64,000 nucleotides of DNA, from contig NZ_MLCL01000042.1 in the NCBI RefSeq assembly GCF_001942625.1, positions 1-64,000 of the forward strand. Direction: 5' to 3'. Below, piece by piece: positions 8,169 through 17,353 of this stretch. Both the position numbers and the translations under genes were made by a program. The notes below the pieces were generated by a model that did not search any database, was not told the origin of the DNA, and was given only the letters and a program-made list of their open reading frames with translations. Within the stretch, counting starts at the first letter, position 1. Every line of letters begins with the position of its first letter. Origin of the DNA: Mycobacterium syngnathidarum (GTDB taxonomy: Bacteria > Actinomycetota > Actinomycetes > Mycobacteriales > Mycobacteriaceae).

Positions 8169-9253
8169 CCGGTCGGCAGGATGATCGTGAAGGTGGCGCC
8201 GGTGCCCGGGCTGCTGACGGTGATGCGGCCGCCGTGTGCCTCGACCAACGCCTTCACGATCGCCAGCCCGATGCCGGACCCGCCGTGGTCACGGTCGCGG
8301 GCCGCGTCGGCCCGGTAGAACCGTTCGAAGACGTGGGACAGATGCTCGGCAGGGATGCCTTCACCGCTATCGGTCACCGTGAGCGTGACGTTCCGGTCGG
8401 GGCCCGCGGTGGCGTCGATCGTCACTCGCCCCCCGGCCGGGGTGTGGCGCAGCGCGTTGTCGAGCAGGTTGCCCAGGATCTGAGCCAGCCGGTGCGGATC
8501 GGCCCACAGCGACGGCAGGCCCTCGTCCACTCGCCAGCTCAGTGTGACGCCCTTGTCGTCGAACCGGTCTTGAGCCGCGGCGGCGGCCGCGGCCACCACA
8601 GCTTTCGCTGCCAGGGGTGCCGGGGTGATCGTGGCCGGGCTTTCCTCGGCCTTGGCCAGGGCTGCGGCGTCCCCGGCGAACCGTACCAGCCGGTGGGTCT
8701 GTTGGCGCAACATCGAGACGGTCTCGGGGTCAAGGGTTCTCACACCGTCCTCGATGGCTTCGAAGTAGGCCTCCAGAACCGAAACGGGAGTGCGGATCTC
8801 GTGAGCAAGGTCGCTGAACAGTCTGCGTCGGCTGGCGTCCACGTCTTCCAGACGTCCGGCCATCTGATTGAAAGAACTCGCCAGCGAGTCGAACTCGTCG
8901 CCGAGGTGGGCCGGTGGCACTCGCGAGTCGTAGTGGCCGTCGGCGATGGCCGTCGCGGCCTGCGAGACCTCGGTCAGCGATCGCTGCAGGCGCCTGCCGA
9001 CATACCAGGTGACCACCAGGGCTGCCAGGATCGCGACGCACGAAGCCACCCCGATCGAGATCACCGTGGCGTAGACGTAGGCCTCCTCGGCGTGCATCTG
9101 CTCGGCCGAATCGCCGGATACCCCTGCGCGGTGCAGATGTTCACGGAACAAGGGCGGCCCCACGATGGCGGCCACGAGTCCGGTGGTGCCCGCTCCGGCG
9201 AGCAGTACCAGGGCCTGGGCGGAGAGCAGTCGGGTGCGCAGGCCGACGGTCAT
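8165..9253 (-). CDS. Sensor histidine kinase of the copper island
   Basis: A 362-residue membrane kinase with two membrane segments (about 11-33 and 61-84) around a very short outer loop that contains HLHRAG and EQMHAEE. A HAMP domain follows (about 85-138). The phospho-accepting His is H151 in DLAHEIRTP; the ATPase domain has the N box (LLDNALRHTP), G1 (DSGEGIP) and G2 (GGSGIGLAIV). The loop is too small for a folded sensor domain; its His and Met residues could bind metal directly, which is inference. The ATG overlaps the stop of the response regulator gene (ATGA), so the pair is co-translated. Confidence 0.9.
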   Translation of the reverse strand: MTVGLRTRLLSAQALVLLAGAGTTGLVAAIVGPPLFREHLHRAGVSGDSAEQMHAEEAYVYATVISIGVASCVAILAALVVTWYVGRRLQRSLTEVSQAATAIADGHYDSRVPPAHLGDEFDSLASSFNQMAGRLEDVDASRRRLFSDLAHEIRTPVSVLEAYFEAIEDGVRTLDPETVSMLRQQTHRLVRFAGDAAALAKAEESPATITPAPLAAKAVVAAAAAAAQDRFDDKGVTLSWRVDEGLPSLWADPHRLAQILGNLLDNALRHTPAGGRVTIDATAGPDRNVTLTVTDSGEGIPAEHLSHVFERFYRADAARDRDHGGSGIGLAIVKALVEAHGGRITVSSPGTGATFTIILPTG

Positions 9254-9966
9254 CGCTGGGCTTCCTGCCCGGTGCCCATCCGGTACCCGACCCCGCGCAC
9301 CGTGATCACGTACAGCGGGTCGGCGGGGTCGTCGCCGAGCTTGCGGCGAAGGTGACCGATATGGACGTCGACGAGGTGTTCGTTGCCGACATAGGTGGTT
9401 TCCCAGACCGATTCGAGGATCTGTCGGCGGCTGAGCGCAACCCCGGGCCGGGCCGACAAGGCGGCGAGTACGTCGAATTCGGTGCGCGTCAGCATGATCG
9501 GCTCGTCGTGCAGGAAAACCTGGCGTCCGTCGACGTCGATGCGCAGCGCGCCGACCACCCGGCCGTCGGTCGCGGTGGGGGAGGAGACGCGTGGCCGGCG
9601 CAGCATGGCCCGGATCCTGGCCACCAGCTCGCGTGGGCTGAAGGGTTTGGTCATGTAGTCGTCGGCGCCCACCGACAAGCCGACGATGGTGTCCATCTCG
9701 GTGTCGCGGGCGGTCAGCATCACCACGTAGGCGTCGGAGAACGTGCGCAGCGATCGACAGACTTCCACGCCGTCGATGCCGGGCAGACCGAGGTCGAGGA
9801 TCACCACGTCGGGGTCGACTTCGCGGGCCACCCGCAGGGCTTCGGGGCCGTCATGGGCCAGTGCCACCTCGAAGTGTTCGCGGGTGAGATAGCTGGCGAC
9901 CACCTCGGCGAGCGGGGCTTCGTCATCGACCACCAGGGCCCGGTAGCCGCCCGGATTGTGCTCCAT
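9250..9966 (-). CDS. OmpR/PhoB-family response regulator of the copper island
   Basis: A 238-residue regulator from the ATG at 9966 (MEHNPGG). The receiver domain has acidic residues D14-D15-E16, phospho-acceptor D58 (VILDLGLPG) and K107 (MTKPFSP). The C-terminal winged helix includes LTRTEFDVLAALSARPG and VDVHIGHLRRKLGD, ending in VRGVGYRMG. It is transcribed toward its kinase. Its gene diverges from the copper operon across a CsoR-type operator, and an 11-base direct repeat typical of this family lies before the DUF305 gene. CACTAT lies six bases before the ATG, compatible with a leaderless start. A longer start at 9999 exists but would put coding sequence into the promoter region. Confidence 0.9.
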   Translation of the reverse strand: MEHNPGGYRALVVDDEAPLAEVVASYLTREHFEVALAHDGPEALRVAREVDPDVVILDLGLPGIDGVEVCRSLRTFSDAYVVMLTARDTEMDTIVGLSVGADDYMTKPFSPRELVARIRAMLRRPRVSSPTATDGRVVGALRIDVDGRQVFLHDEPIMLTRTEFDVLAALSARPGVALSRRQILESVWETTYVGNEHLVDVHIGHLRRKLGDDPADPLYVITVRGVGYRMGTGQEAQR

Positions 9967-10008
9967 GAGCCCATAGTGCAGGAGTGGGCCGGGGCACATA
10001 GAGATTTA

Positions 10009-10025
10009 ATACCCTAGGGGGGTAT
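10009..10025. promoter_or_regulatory. CsoR/RicR-type copper operator
   Basis: ATACCCTAGGGGGGTAT is a pseudo-palindrome with TACCC and GGGTA arms around a G/C-rich centre, the hallmark of operators bound by CsoR and RicR repressors in actinobacteria. It lies about 42 bases upstream of the chaperone start, followed by a GAGGAGG ribosome binding site. No csoR or ricR gene is in the window, so the repressor must be encoded elsewhere. Confidence 0.7.
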
Positions 10026-10066
10026 AGTATCGAATCGAGAACGAAGCCGATCGAGGAGGAACTTGC

Positions 10067-10273
10067 ATGAGCACCCAGACTGTCACCGTCAGCGGCATGA
10101 CCTGCGGACACTGTGCGACTTCGGTGCGTGAAGAGGTGGGTGCCCTTCCTGGTGTGCGCACCGTCGAGGTCGATCTGGCGACCGGTCTGGTGACCATCGA
10201 CAGCGACAGCCAGGTCGATGCCTCCGCCATCATCGACGCCGTCGCCGAGGCCGGCTACGCGGTCGCGAGCTGA
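10067..10273 (+). CDS. CopZ-like copper chaperone (HMA domain)
   Basis: A 68-residue single heavy-metal-associated domain with the copper motif MTCGHC (Cys13, Cys16). It follows the ferredoxin-like order of such chaperones and ends in DAVAEAGYAV. It should bind Cu(I) in the cytoplasm and pass it to the P-type ATPase encoded two genes downstream. A strong GAGGAGG ribosome binding site precedes the ATG, and the CsoR-type operator lies just upstream, making this the first gene of the copper operon. Confidence 0.93.
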   Translation: MSTQTVTVSGMTCGHCATSVREEVGALPGVRTVEVDLATGLVTIDSDSQVDASAIIDAVAEAGYAVAS

Positions 10274-10295
10274 GCGGCCTGAGTAGGAGCCGATC

Positions 10296-11111
10296 ATGAG
10301 TGCACCGCGGAAACTCATCGGGTTCGTCTTCGGGCTCGCCCTGGTGTTCGCCGTATCCTTCGGGATCGGTGCTGCGGTCACGCCGAGCAGTGCCCCGGCC
10401 GAGGGGCACGCCTCCGGCCACGATGAGACGTACACGCTTCAACTCGACGAGACTGCGCTGCCCTCCGGCACCTCGGTGCCGCTGCGGTTCCACATCTTGG
10501 ACGGCTCTGGCGCCCCGGTCGCCGACTATGTCGAGAGCCACGAAAAGCTTCTGCATCTCATCGTCGTGCGTCGCGATCTCGCCGACTATCAGCACGTGCA
10601 TCCGGTGCTCGATGACTCCGGCACCTGGAGCGTGCCCCTGAACCTGGCCAAACCCGGTGAGTACCGGGTGTTCGCCGATTTTGCGCCTGCCAATGGCCAC
10701 GCGGTCACGGTCGGTGCGGACCTGACGGTCGCCGGGAACTACCGGCCGCAGCCCCTGCCCGCACCGTCGGCCACGGCGATGGTCGACGGCTACACCGTCA
10801 CGCTCGACGGAGTGGGCAAGGCAGGGCAACCATCCGAACTGACACTGTCGGTAAACCGGGCCGGTAAGCCCGTCACGGACCTGCAGCCGTACCTGGGCGC
10901 CTATGGGCACCTGGTCGCCGTGCGCGCGTCGGATCTGGAATATCTGCACGTCCATCCGATGAGCGACGCGGCCGACCCGGACACCGCGTCGGGTCCGCAG
11001 ATCGCCTTCCACACCACGCTTCCCAGTGCCGGCACCTACCGGCTCTTCCTGGATTTCAAGCACCGCGACGCGGTGCACACCGCCGAATTCACCGTTGAGG
11101 GGGCATCGTGA
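10296..11111 (+). CDS. Membrane-anchored His-motif protein of the copper operon
   Basis: A 271-residue protein with one N-terminal hydrophobic segment (about 6-28) and the rest predicted outside the membrane. It appears internally duplicated. Repeat 1 has [22 protein letters not shown] (split here: [10 protein letters not shown] then [10 protein letters not shown], about 82-103) and ends in GEYRVFADF. Repeat 2 has [16 protein letters not shown] (about 204-221), then H239 and [11 protein letters not shown]. The paired HVHP motifs look like metal ligands in two beta-sandwich domains. Homologous proteins sit in actinobacterial copper operons and are generally unnamed. It overlaps the ATPase start by four bases (GTGA). 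A role as outer-face copper buffer for the ATPase is inferred from context. Confidence 0.8.
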   Translation: MSAPRKLIGFVFGLALVFAVSFGIGAAVTPSSAPAEGHASGHDETYTLQLDETALPSGTSVPLRFHILDGSGAPVADYVESHEKLLHLIVVRRDLADYQHVHPVLDDSGTWSVPLNLAKPGEYRVFADFAPANGHAVTVGADLTVAGNYRPQPLPAPSATAMVDGYTVTLDGVGKAGQPSELTLSVNRAGKPVTDLQPYLGAYGHLVAVRASDLEYLHVHPMSDAADPDTASGPQIAFHTTLPSAGTYRLFLDFKHRDAVHTAEFTVEGAS

Positions 11112-13324
11112 GTACCGCCACCGGCCATGTCGTACTCGAGATCGGTGGGATGACGTGTGCCTCGTGCGCCGGACGCATCGAGCGCAAGCTCAACAATCTC
11201 GACGGCGTCACCGCGACGGTGAACTTCGCCACCGAGAAGGCCACCGTCGACGTCGCGGGTGAGGTGACACCCGAGGAGCTCATCGAGGCCGTCGAAACCG
11301 CCGGCTACACAGCGCAATTGCCTGCCGGCGAATCGGACGACAATCACGTCGAAGACGATCCGACCGCGGCATTGCGCACCCGGCTCCTCGTTTCGGCGGC
11401 GCTGACCGTTCCCGTGGTGGTCATGGCGATGGTGCCGGCGCTGCAATTTACGTACTGGCAATGGCTCTCGCTGACCCTGGCCGCGCCGGTCGTGGTGTGG
11501 GGCGCGCTTCCGTTCCACCGGGCAGCCTGGACGAATCTGCGGCATGGCGCCGCCACCATGGACACCCTCATCTCGATGGGCACCATTGCGGCGTTCGGCT
11601 GGTCGCTGTATGCACTGTTCTGGGGAACCGCCGGGACGCCGGGGATGACACACCCGTTCTCGCTGTCCATCTCGCACTCCGACGGCACCGGCAACATCTA
11701 CCTGGAGGTCGCCGCGGGCGTCACCACCTTCATCCTGGCCGGCCGGTACTTCGAGGCCCGGTCCAAGCGGCGTGCCGGAGCCGCTCTGCGCGCGTTGCTC
11801 GAACTCGGCGCCAAAGACGTTGCCGTCATGAGAAACGGTGTGGAACAACGCATTCCCATCGACTCGCTCTCGGTGGGGGATGAGTTCGTGGTCCGGCCCG
11901 GCGAGAAGATCGCCACCGACGGTGAAGTGGTCGAGGGCGCCTCAGCCGTGGACGCCTCGATGCTGACCGGCGAATCGGTACCGGTCGAGATCGGCCCCGG
12001 TGATCAGGTCGTCGGCGCCACGGTCAACGTCGGCGGCCGGCTCGTGGTGCGGGCCAAGCGAATCGGTTCCGACACCCAGCTGGCCCAGATGGCCCGATTG
12101 GTCGAGGATGCCCAATCCGGCAAGGCCCAGGCGCAACGCCTGGCCGACAGGGTTTCCGCGGTCTTCGTGCCCATCGTCATCGCGCTTGCGGTCGGGACCC
12201 TCGGCTTCTGGCTGGGCACCGGGGGATCGGTGGCCGCGGCGTTCACCGCCGCAGTGGCGGTGCTGATCATCGCTTGCCCGTGTGCGCTGGGCCTGGCGAC
12301 CCCGACGGCCCTGCTGGTCGGCACCGGGCGCGGGGCCCAACTCGGCATCCTGATCAAGGGGCCGGAGGTGCTGGAGTCCACCCGCCGCGTGGACACCGTG
12401 GTCCTGGACAAGACCGGGACGGTGACGACCGGTGCGATGACGCTGCTGGACGTGATCACCGCGGACGGTGAAGATGCCGCCGACGTGCTGCGATTGGCCG
12501 GTGCTGTCGAGGACGGCTCGGAGCATCCGATCGCACGGGCGATCGCCAAGGGCGCCCGTGACAAGGTCGGGAACCTGCCCGCGGTCGAGGATTTCGCCAA
12601 TGTGGCCGGAGTGGGGGTGCAGGGCGTCGTCGACGGCCATGCGCTGGTGGTGGGACGGCGCCAGTTGCTGGCCGACTGGGGCCAGCAGTTGCCGTCCGGT
12701 CTCGATACCGCGATGCACGAGGCACAGGCGCTGGGCCGCACGGCCATCGCGGTAGGGTGGGACGGACAGGCGCGCGCGGTGCTGGTCGTCGCGGACGCAG
12801 TCAAGCCGACCTCCAAGGAGGCGATCGAGCAATTGCGCGGCCTCGGTCTGGAGCCGATCATGCTGACCGGGGACAACGAGGCGGCAGCGCATGCGATCGC
12901 CGAACAGGTTGGTGTGCAAGAGGTTTACGCCGAGGTGCTGCCGCAGGACAAGGTTGACGTGGTCAAGCGCCTACAGGACGAAGGCCGGGTGGTGGCCATG
13001 GTCGGCGACGGCGTCAACGACGCCGCTGCGCTGGCCCAGGCCGACCTGGGCCTCGCGATGGGGACCGGTACCGACGTGGCGATCGAGGCCAGTGACCTGA
13101 CCTTGGTGCGCGGTGATCTGCGGGCGGCCGCCGATGCCATCCGGTTGTCGCGGCGCACCCTGGCCACCATCAAGGGCAACCTGTTCTGGGCCTTCGCCTA
13201 CAACGTCGCCGCGTTGCCACTGGCCGCAGCGGGGTTGCTCAACCCCATGCTGGCCGGCGCCGCCATGGCGTTTTCCTCGGTGTTCGTGGTCAGTAACAGC
13301 CTGCGCCTGAGGCGATTCCGATGA
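11108..13324 (+). CDS. copA: Cu(I)-exporting P1B-type ATPase
   Basis: A 738-residue heavy-metal ATPase. The N-terminal HMA domain has MTCASC (C17, C20). The P1B core includes the actuator loop DASMLTGES, the transmembrane metal site C390-P-C392 ([11 protein letters not shown]), the phosphorylated D434 in DKTGT, the nucleotide-domain EHPIARAI and the hinge [10 protein letters not shown]. The CPC motif and upstream chaperone indicate Cu(I)/Ag(I) export from the cytoplasm; the closest functional counterpart in M. tuberculosis is probably CtpV. The GTG start overlaps the upstream stop and the lpqS-like gene starts in an ATGA overlap at the end, so the operon is tightly coupled. Confidence 0.95.
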   Translation: MSTATGHVVLEIGGMTCASCAGRIERKLNNLDGVTATVNFATEKATVDVAGEVTPEELIEAVETAGYTAQLPAGESDDNHVEDDPTAALRTRLLVSAALTVPVVVMAMVPALQFTYWQWLSLTLAAPVVVWGALPFHRAAWTNLRHGAATMDTLISMGTIAAFGWSLYALFWGTAGTPGMTHPFSLSISHSDGTGNIYLEVAAGVTTFILAGRYFEARSKRRAGAALRALLELGAKDVAVMRNGVEQRIPIDSLSVGDEFVVRPGEKIATDGEVVEGASAVDASMLTGESVPVEIGPGDQVVGATVNVGGRLVVRAKRIGSDTQLAQMARLVEDAQSGKAQAQRLADRVSAVFVPIVIALAVGTLGFWLGTGGSVAAAFTAAVAVLIIACPCALGLATPTALLVGTGRGAQLGILIKGPEVLESTRRVDTVVLDKTGTVTTGAMTLLDVITADGEDAADVLRLAGAVEDGSEHPIARAIAKGARDKVGNLPAVEDFANVAGVGVQGVVDGHALVVGRRQLLADWGQQLPSGLDTAMHEAQALGRTAIAVGWDGQARAVLVVADAVKPTSKEAIEQLRGLGLEPIMLTGDNEAAAHAIAEQVGVQEVYAEVLPQDKVDVVKRLQDEGRVVAMVGDGVNDAAALAQADLGLAMGTGTDVAIEASDLTLVRGDLRAAADAIRLSRRTLATIKGNLFWAFAYNVAALPLAAAGLLNPMLAGAAMAFSSVFVVSNSLRLRRFR

Positions 13325-13701
13325 AGCGGCCGGCAGCCGTGATGGCGTTGTTCCTGTGGGCGACGGCGGTTCTCGGGCTGGTGCAGACGACGGATCGCGA
13401 TCACCCGGTGCATCTGCCGCATCCGGTTGCCGCAGCGATCGGCGCTGACAGCGCCGACCTGATGCTCGACCATCCACATGTCGGGGTTGATCCGGCAACG
13501 CATATGCCGGATGGATTCACCGCCGCCGTGTTGCCCAGGACGTCCCTTGTCCTGCCGGTTCTCTCGATGGTGGTGTTCATCGTCGGCTGCGCGGTGTTGT
13601 GTGCGTGCGCTGCGGTGCGTACACCGCGCGGTCCACCCGACCGCCGGATTCCACTCGCCGGACAGCAACTTCTGCTCCGGTTCTGTATCGCGCGCCGCTG
13701 A
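13321..13701 (+). CDS. lpqS: LpqS-like His-rich membrane protein of the copper regulon
   Basis: A 126-residue protein with an N-terminal hydrophobic segment (about 5-21), a His/Asp-rich exported loop ([24 protein letters not shown]) and a second membrane segment (about 74-98, with several Cys). Placement directly before cysK2 and an MFS gene reproduces the M. tuberculosis order lpqS-cysK2-Rv0849, where lpqS belongs to the copper-responsive RicR regulon. I see no N-terminal lipobox Cys, so lipoprotein status is doubtful here. The extracytoplasmic His residues may bind copper. The last codons form the left arm of a large inverted repeat (13681-13765). Confidence 0.72.
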   Translation: MKRPAAVMALFLWATAVLGLVQTTDRDHPVHLPHPVAAAIGADSADLMLDHPHVGVDPATHMPDGFTAAVLPRTSLVLPVLSMVVFIVGCAVLCACAAVRTPRGPPDRRIPLAGQQLLLRFCIARR

Positions 13702-13765
13702 TCTGACAGTGCCCCGACGCTGTCCAGATCAGTTGCCGTGCGCGGCGCGGCACCGAGATACAGAA
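13681..13765. repeat. 85-base nested inverted repeat between lpqS and cysK2
   Basis: Outer arms TTCTGTATC (13681-13689) and GATACAGAA (13757-13765) match perfectly. Middle arms CGCGCCG (13691-13697) and CGGCGCG (13743-13749) match perfectly. Inner arms CTGATCTGACAG (13698-13709) and CTGTCCAGATCAG (13720-13732) match with one bulge. In RNA this gives a long, branched or bulged stem that starts in the lpqS stop region and ends 11 bases before cysK2. It may attenuate or separate cysK2 expression, or stabilise the upstream message. Confidence 0.65.
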
Positions 13766-13776
13766 ACGACGATTCC

Positions 13777-14865
13777 ATGAACCATGCACTGTCCTCCCGT
13801 TCGTTCCACGTGCTACGCCGAAACCGTGGGCCCGGCACCATGGTCGGGCACACACCCACCCTGTGGGTCACCACTCCGTTCGCCGATGCCGGCCGCGGAT
13901 TCTGGGCGAAACTCGAAGGTTTCAACCCCGGCGGCATGAAGGATCGGCCTGCCATGCACATGGTGGAACAGGCCCGTGCCCGCGGTGACCTGAATCCTGG
14001 CGGGCGCATCATCGAGTCCACCAGTGGCACTTTGGGTCTGGGGCTCGCGTTCGCGGGCACGATGTACCACCACCCGGTGACCTTGGTGACCGACCCAGGC
14101 TTGGAACCCATCATCGAGCGGATGCTGACCGCTTACGGTGCCCAGGTTTCGATGGTCACCGAACCAAATCCCACCGGGGGCTGGCAGCAGGCACGGCGGG
14201 ACCGCGTGTCCGAACTGCTCGCCGCTGACGAGACGGCCTGGTATCCGGACCAGTACAACAACCCCGACAATGTCGAGGCTTACCGGCCGCTGGCGCTGGA
14301 ACTCAATGCTCAGATCGGCCGTGTCGATGTGCTGGTCTGCTCCGTGGGCACCGGCGGGCATTCGGCCGGAGTGGCCCGGGTACTGCGCGAGTTCAACCCG
14401 GAGATGCGGCTGATCGGGGTGGACACGATCGGCTCGACGATCTTCGGGCAACCGGCTGCGACGCGCGTCATGCGGGGTCTGGGCTCGAGCATCTATCCCC
14501 GCAACGTCGACTACGGCGCTTTCGACGAGGTGCACTGGGTTACGCCGGCCGATGCGGTGTGGGCCGCCCGGACGCTGGCGTCGACGTACTACTCGAGCGG
14601 CGGTTGGAGCGTCGGGGCGGCCGGCCTGGTCGCGGGTTGGGCGGCCCGAAACCATCCGGCCGGCACCACGATTGCCGCAGTGTTCCCCGACGGTCCGCAG
14701 CGCTATTTCGACACGGTGTACAACGACGACTATTGCCGTGAGCTCGGTCTGCTCGACCACCGACCGGCCGATGAACCGGAGACCATCGCCGATCCCGGTG
14801 ACCGAGTGGTGCAATCGTGGACCCGATGTGAGACGGTCGCTGACCCGATGGGGTTGGCCGGATGA
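13777..14865 (+). CDS. cysK2: CysK2-like S-sulfocysteine synthase (PLP-dependent)
   Basis: A 362-residue fold-type II PLP enzyme. The Schiff-base lysine is K55 in [11 protein letters not shown]; the substrate loop is STSGTLGLG (81-89); the phosphate-binding loop is GTGGHSAG (about 190-197). In M. tuberculosis CysK2 (Rv0848) uses O-phosphoserine and thiosulfate to make S-sulfocysteine rather than cysteine. The neighbours (lpqS before, MFS after) are the same as in that species, supporting orthology. The ATG at 13777 (MNHALSS) is chosen because the longer start at 13738 would lie in the inverted repeat. Sitting at the end of a copper operon, it probably responds to copper unless the hairpin isolates it. 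Confidence 0.85.
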   Translation: MNHALSSRSFHVLRRNRGPGTMVGHTPTLWVTTPFADAGRGFWAKLEGFNPGGMKDRPAMHMVEQARARGDLNPGGRIIESTSGTLGLGLAFAGTMYHHPVTLVTDPGLEPIIERMLTAYGAQVSMVTEPNPTGGWQQARRDRVSELLAADETAWYPDQYNNPDNVEAYRPLALELNAQIGRVDVLVCSVGTGGHSAGVARVLREFNPEMRLIGVDTIGSTIFGQPAATRVMRGLGSSIYPRNVDYGAFDEVHWVTPADAVWAARTLASTYYSSGGWSVGAAGLVAGWAARNHPAGTTIAAVFPDGPQRYFDTVYNDDYCRELGLLDHRPADEPETIADPGDRVVQSWTRCETVADPMGLAG

Positions 14866-16124
14866 TCGGGCTGATCAGACAGTTCCGCAGTTTCGACCTG
14901 CCCAGCCGGCTGTTGATGGTCAACCAGTTCGGCATCAATCTCGGCTTCTACATGTTGATGCCGTACCTGGCCGGCTATCTGGCCGGGCCGCTCGGTCTGG
15001 CGGCGTGGGCGGTGGGCCTGGTACTGGGTGTGCGCAACTTCTCTCAGCAGGGCATGTTCATCGTCGGCGGCACCCTGGCCGACCGCCTGGGTTACAAGCC
15101 GCTGATCGTCGCGGGGTGCCTGTTGCGCACTGCCGGATTCGGACTGCTCGTCGTTGCCGACTCCCTGCCTGCGATGCTGATCGCCTCGGCGGCAACCGGT
15201 TTCGCCGGAGCGCTGTTCAATCCTGCGGTGCGCGCCTATCTGGCCGCCGATGCCGGTGACCGGCGGGTCGAGGCCTTCGCCACGTTCAACGTGTTCTACC
15301 AGGCCGGCATTCTGTTGGGCCCGCTGGCGGGAATGGCTTTGTTGGTCTTCGATTTCCGGGTGACCGCTGCCGCTGCGGCTGCTGTTTTCGCGGTGCTCAC
15401 GGTGGCCCAGTTGCTGGCCCTCCCGCGACACCGTGCCGAGCCCGCGGCGCAGCCGAGTTCGGTGCTCGAGGACTGGCGCAGCGTCGTCGCCAACCGCGGG
15501 TTCGTGTTGTTCGCGGTGGCGATGATCGGCTCCTACGTGCTGTCGTTCCAGGTGTACCTGGCGCTACCACTTCAGGCCGCGGTGTTGCGTCCCGGGAACG
15601 AAACAGCTTTGGTAGCGGCCGTATTCGTGGTGTCCGGGCTTATCGCGGTGGGCGGTCAGCTTCGCATCACCAGGTGGTTCTCGGACCGCTGGGGGCCGCG
15701 TCGCAGTCTGGTGGTCGGCTTGCTGGTACTGGCCGCGGCCTTCGTCCCACTGGCTGTGGTTCCTGATGGGGACAGGTTCGGCACCACCGCCGCGGTGGCC
15801 GCGCTGATCGGCTCATCGGCGCTGCTCGCTCTCGGATCGGCCGCGGTGTTCCCGTTCGAGATGGACACCGTCGTGGCGCTGTCGGGGGATCGGCTGGTCG
15901 CCACGCACTACGGCTTCTACAACACCGTCGTCGGGGTCGGGATCCTGGTGGGCAACCTGGCCACCGGCTCACTGATCGGCGCGGCGCGCGCCGCGGGCCT
16001 GCCCGAATTGGTGTGGCTGGGGCTCACGGCAATCGGGCTGGTGTCCGCGGCGGCGCTCTACCTGCTGGTGCGGGACGGTGGAAAGCTGGCGCCGAGTGCG
16101 CCGCTCACTGCATCGGAACCGTGA
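14862..16124 (+). CDS. MFS transporter (Rv0849-like)
   Basis: A 420-residue major facilitator with about 12 hydrophobic helices. The loop after helix 2 carries [14 protein letters not shown] (about 69-82), a variant of the MFS GxLaDrxGrr motif, and a central cytoplasmic loop separates the halves (about 187-210). The start overlaps the cysK2 stop (ATGA), so the two are translated together, as in the M. tuberculosis pair Rv0848-Rv0849. The substrate is unknown; the coupling suggests export or import of a sulfur compound related to the CysK2 product, which is inference. The 3' end overlaps the convergent AIM24 gene by 20 bases. Confidence 0.88.
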   Translation: MIGLIRQFRSFDLPSRLLMVNQFGINLGFYMLMPYLAGYLAGPLGLAAWAVGLVLGVRNFSQQGMFIVGGTLADRLGYKPLIVAGCLLRTAGFGLLVVADSLPAMLIASAATGFAGALFNPAVRAYLAADAGDRRVEAFATFNVFYQAGILLGPLAGMALLVFDFRVTAAAAAAVFAVLTVAQLLALPRHRAEPAAQPSSVLEDWRSVVANRGFVLFAVAMIGSYVLSFQVYLALPLQAAVLRPGNETALVAAVFVVSGLIAVGGQLRITRWFSDRWGPRRSLVVGLLVLAAAFVPLAVVPDGDRFGTTAAVAALIGSSALLALGSAAVFPFEMDTVVALSGDRLVATHYGFYNTVVGVGILVGNLATGSLIGAARAAGLPELVWLGLTAIGLVSAAALYLLVRDGGKLAPSAPLTASEP

Positions 16125-16983
16125 CACCCTCCGACGGCTGCACGATCACAAAGCCGTTGCCGTGGAACGCAACCTGAAGGGCCTCTCCGGAGCCTCGCCC
16201 GATCAGCGCCCCTGCCTTGAAGCTGGTCTTCAGCTGGGTTTGCAGGTGTGCCGACCAGGCCACCACGGCGTTGGTGTCGGCGAAGGTGGGGGCCTCGGCG
16301 GCATCGAGCACCACGGGCGGGCCGTCGGTGGTCAGCGCTACCCACCCGGTGCCGCGCAGTGTGGTGTTGAACAGGCCGCCGGTGGCGATGCTGCCGCCGC
16401 GGACCCGTTCGATGTTCCAGTCCAGGCTCGATGAGAAGGCCAGCACGTTCTTGCCACTGATCGACAGACCCGAGTTGGACAGCTGGAGCAGGTGGACGTC
16501 GAAACCCTGATCTGCCAGGAACACATCGCCTGAGCCTTGGCAGCGCATCAGCGGCAGGCCTTCGCCGGTGAGGGCTTTCTTGATGAACTTCGACGCGCCG
16601 CCGCCTTCGAAGGCGAAGTCGACATTGCCCTGGTAGGCCACCATCGAGCCCTGCCGGGCCATGAACGGTTCGCCGAGGCGTACCCGCAGCATCTTCCTGT
16701 TCTGGTTGGCGATCGGGGTCGCCTCTTTCTCGCTGAACCGGCCGTCGACGAGATCTCCGCTGATGCCGTTGAAACCGTCACCGGTGGGCTGGGCCTGCGG
16801 CTGCGGCTGTTGCTGCTGCGGGGGCTGTTGCGGCTGTTGTGGCGCACCGCCGAGCGGCGCCCGGCCGGGCTGGCCCTGATGTGATACCTGATCAGTCCAG
16901 GATTGCCCGTCCCACCAGCGGTATTCGTAGCGGCCTTCGGGATCGGGCAGCCAGCCGGGTTGCCAGTTTCCGTTCACAGTCAT
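16105..16983 (-). CDS. AIM24-family protein with N-terminal DUF2510 domain
   Basis: A 292-residue protein in three parts. Residues about 6-37 form a DUF2510 domain (GWLPDPEGRYEYRWWDGQSW), a short Trp-rich module frequent in actinobacteria. A Gln/Pro-rich linker follows (about 47-68). The rest is an AIM24-type beta-barrel/trimer domain (from NGISGDLVDG; conserved GSMVAYQGNVDF, EGLPLMRCQGSG and FHGNGFVIVQPSEG). The molecular role of bacterial AIM24 proteins is unknown; DUF2510 often tethers proteins at the membrane. It diverges from a 67-residue membrane protein gene. Confidence 0.85.
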   Translation of the reverse strand: MTVNGNWQPGWLPDPEGRYEYRWWDGQSWTDQVSHQGQPGRAPLGGAPQQPQQPPQQQQPQPQAQPTGDGFNGISGDLVDGRFSEKEATPIANQNRKMLRVRLGEPFMARQGSMVAYQGNVDFAFEGGGASKFIKKALTGEGLPLMRCQGSGDVFLADQGFDVHLLQLSNSGLSISGKNVLAFSSSLDWNIERVRGGSIATGGLFNTTLRGTGWVALTTDGPPVVLDAAEAPTFADTNAVVAWSAHLQTQLKTSFKAGALIGRGSGEALQVAFHGNGFVIVQPSEGVTVPMQ

Positions 16984-17005
16984 TCCTCGGATCGTCGGGA
17001 GGGAG

Positions 17006-17041
17006 AAGTCGCCATCAGGCTACAAGTCGCCACTGCGCTAC
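17006..17041. repeat. 18-base imperfect tandem repeat in a divergent promoter
   Basis: Two adjacent 18-base units both begin AAGTCGCCA and end CTAC (17006-17023 and 17024-17041), with 14 of 18 bases the same. They lie between the AIM24 gene and the small membrane protein gene, where a regulator could bind both promoters. Confidence 0.35.
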
Positions 17042-17072
17042 GAATGGGGCGAACCCCTGGCATTCTGATGCC

Positions 17073-17276
17073 ATGGCAAAGGAAATCGACCCGCTCCGCG
17101 CCCAAGGTGCGTTGGCGGTCTTGAAGCAGCATCCCGGCATGGCGCTGTTCGCGGTGTCGCCGGCGATCATCCTGCTGGGTGCCGTGTGGTGGATCGCCGG
17201 TCCGGGGTGGGCGGGCCTGCTGCTGGTCGTGCTGGTGCTGGCCGGCGGCGCGGCGCTGCTGCTCAAGCGCAACTGA
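17073..17276 (+). CDS. Small two-helix membrane protein
   Basis: A 67-residue protein with a short charged N-terminus (MAKEIDPLRAQGALAVLKQ) and two hydrophobic segments (about 22-43 and 46-63) ending in a KRN tail, so both ends should lie in the cytoplasm. The family is not recognised. The ATG at 17073 is preferred because upstream codons in the same frame overlap the divergent AIM24 gene and its promoter. After the gene there is a short imperfect hairpin (17297-17315). Confidence 0.65.
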   Translation: MAKEIDPLRAQGALAVLKQHPGMALFAVSPAIILLGAVWWIAGPGWAGLLLVVLVLAGGAALLLKRN

Positions 17277-17353
17277 CCGCGGCCGCCGAAAAGCGACGTT
17301 CGCCGGTGGTGAACGCCACTCCATCAGCGGTGTAACGGTGTAATCATGTAATC

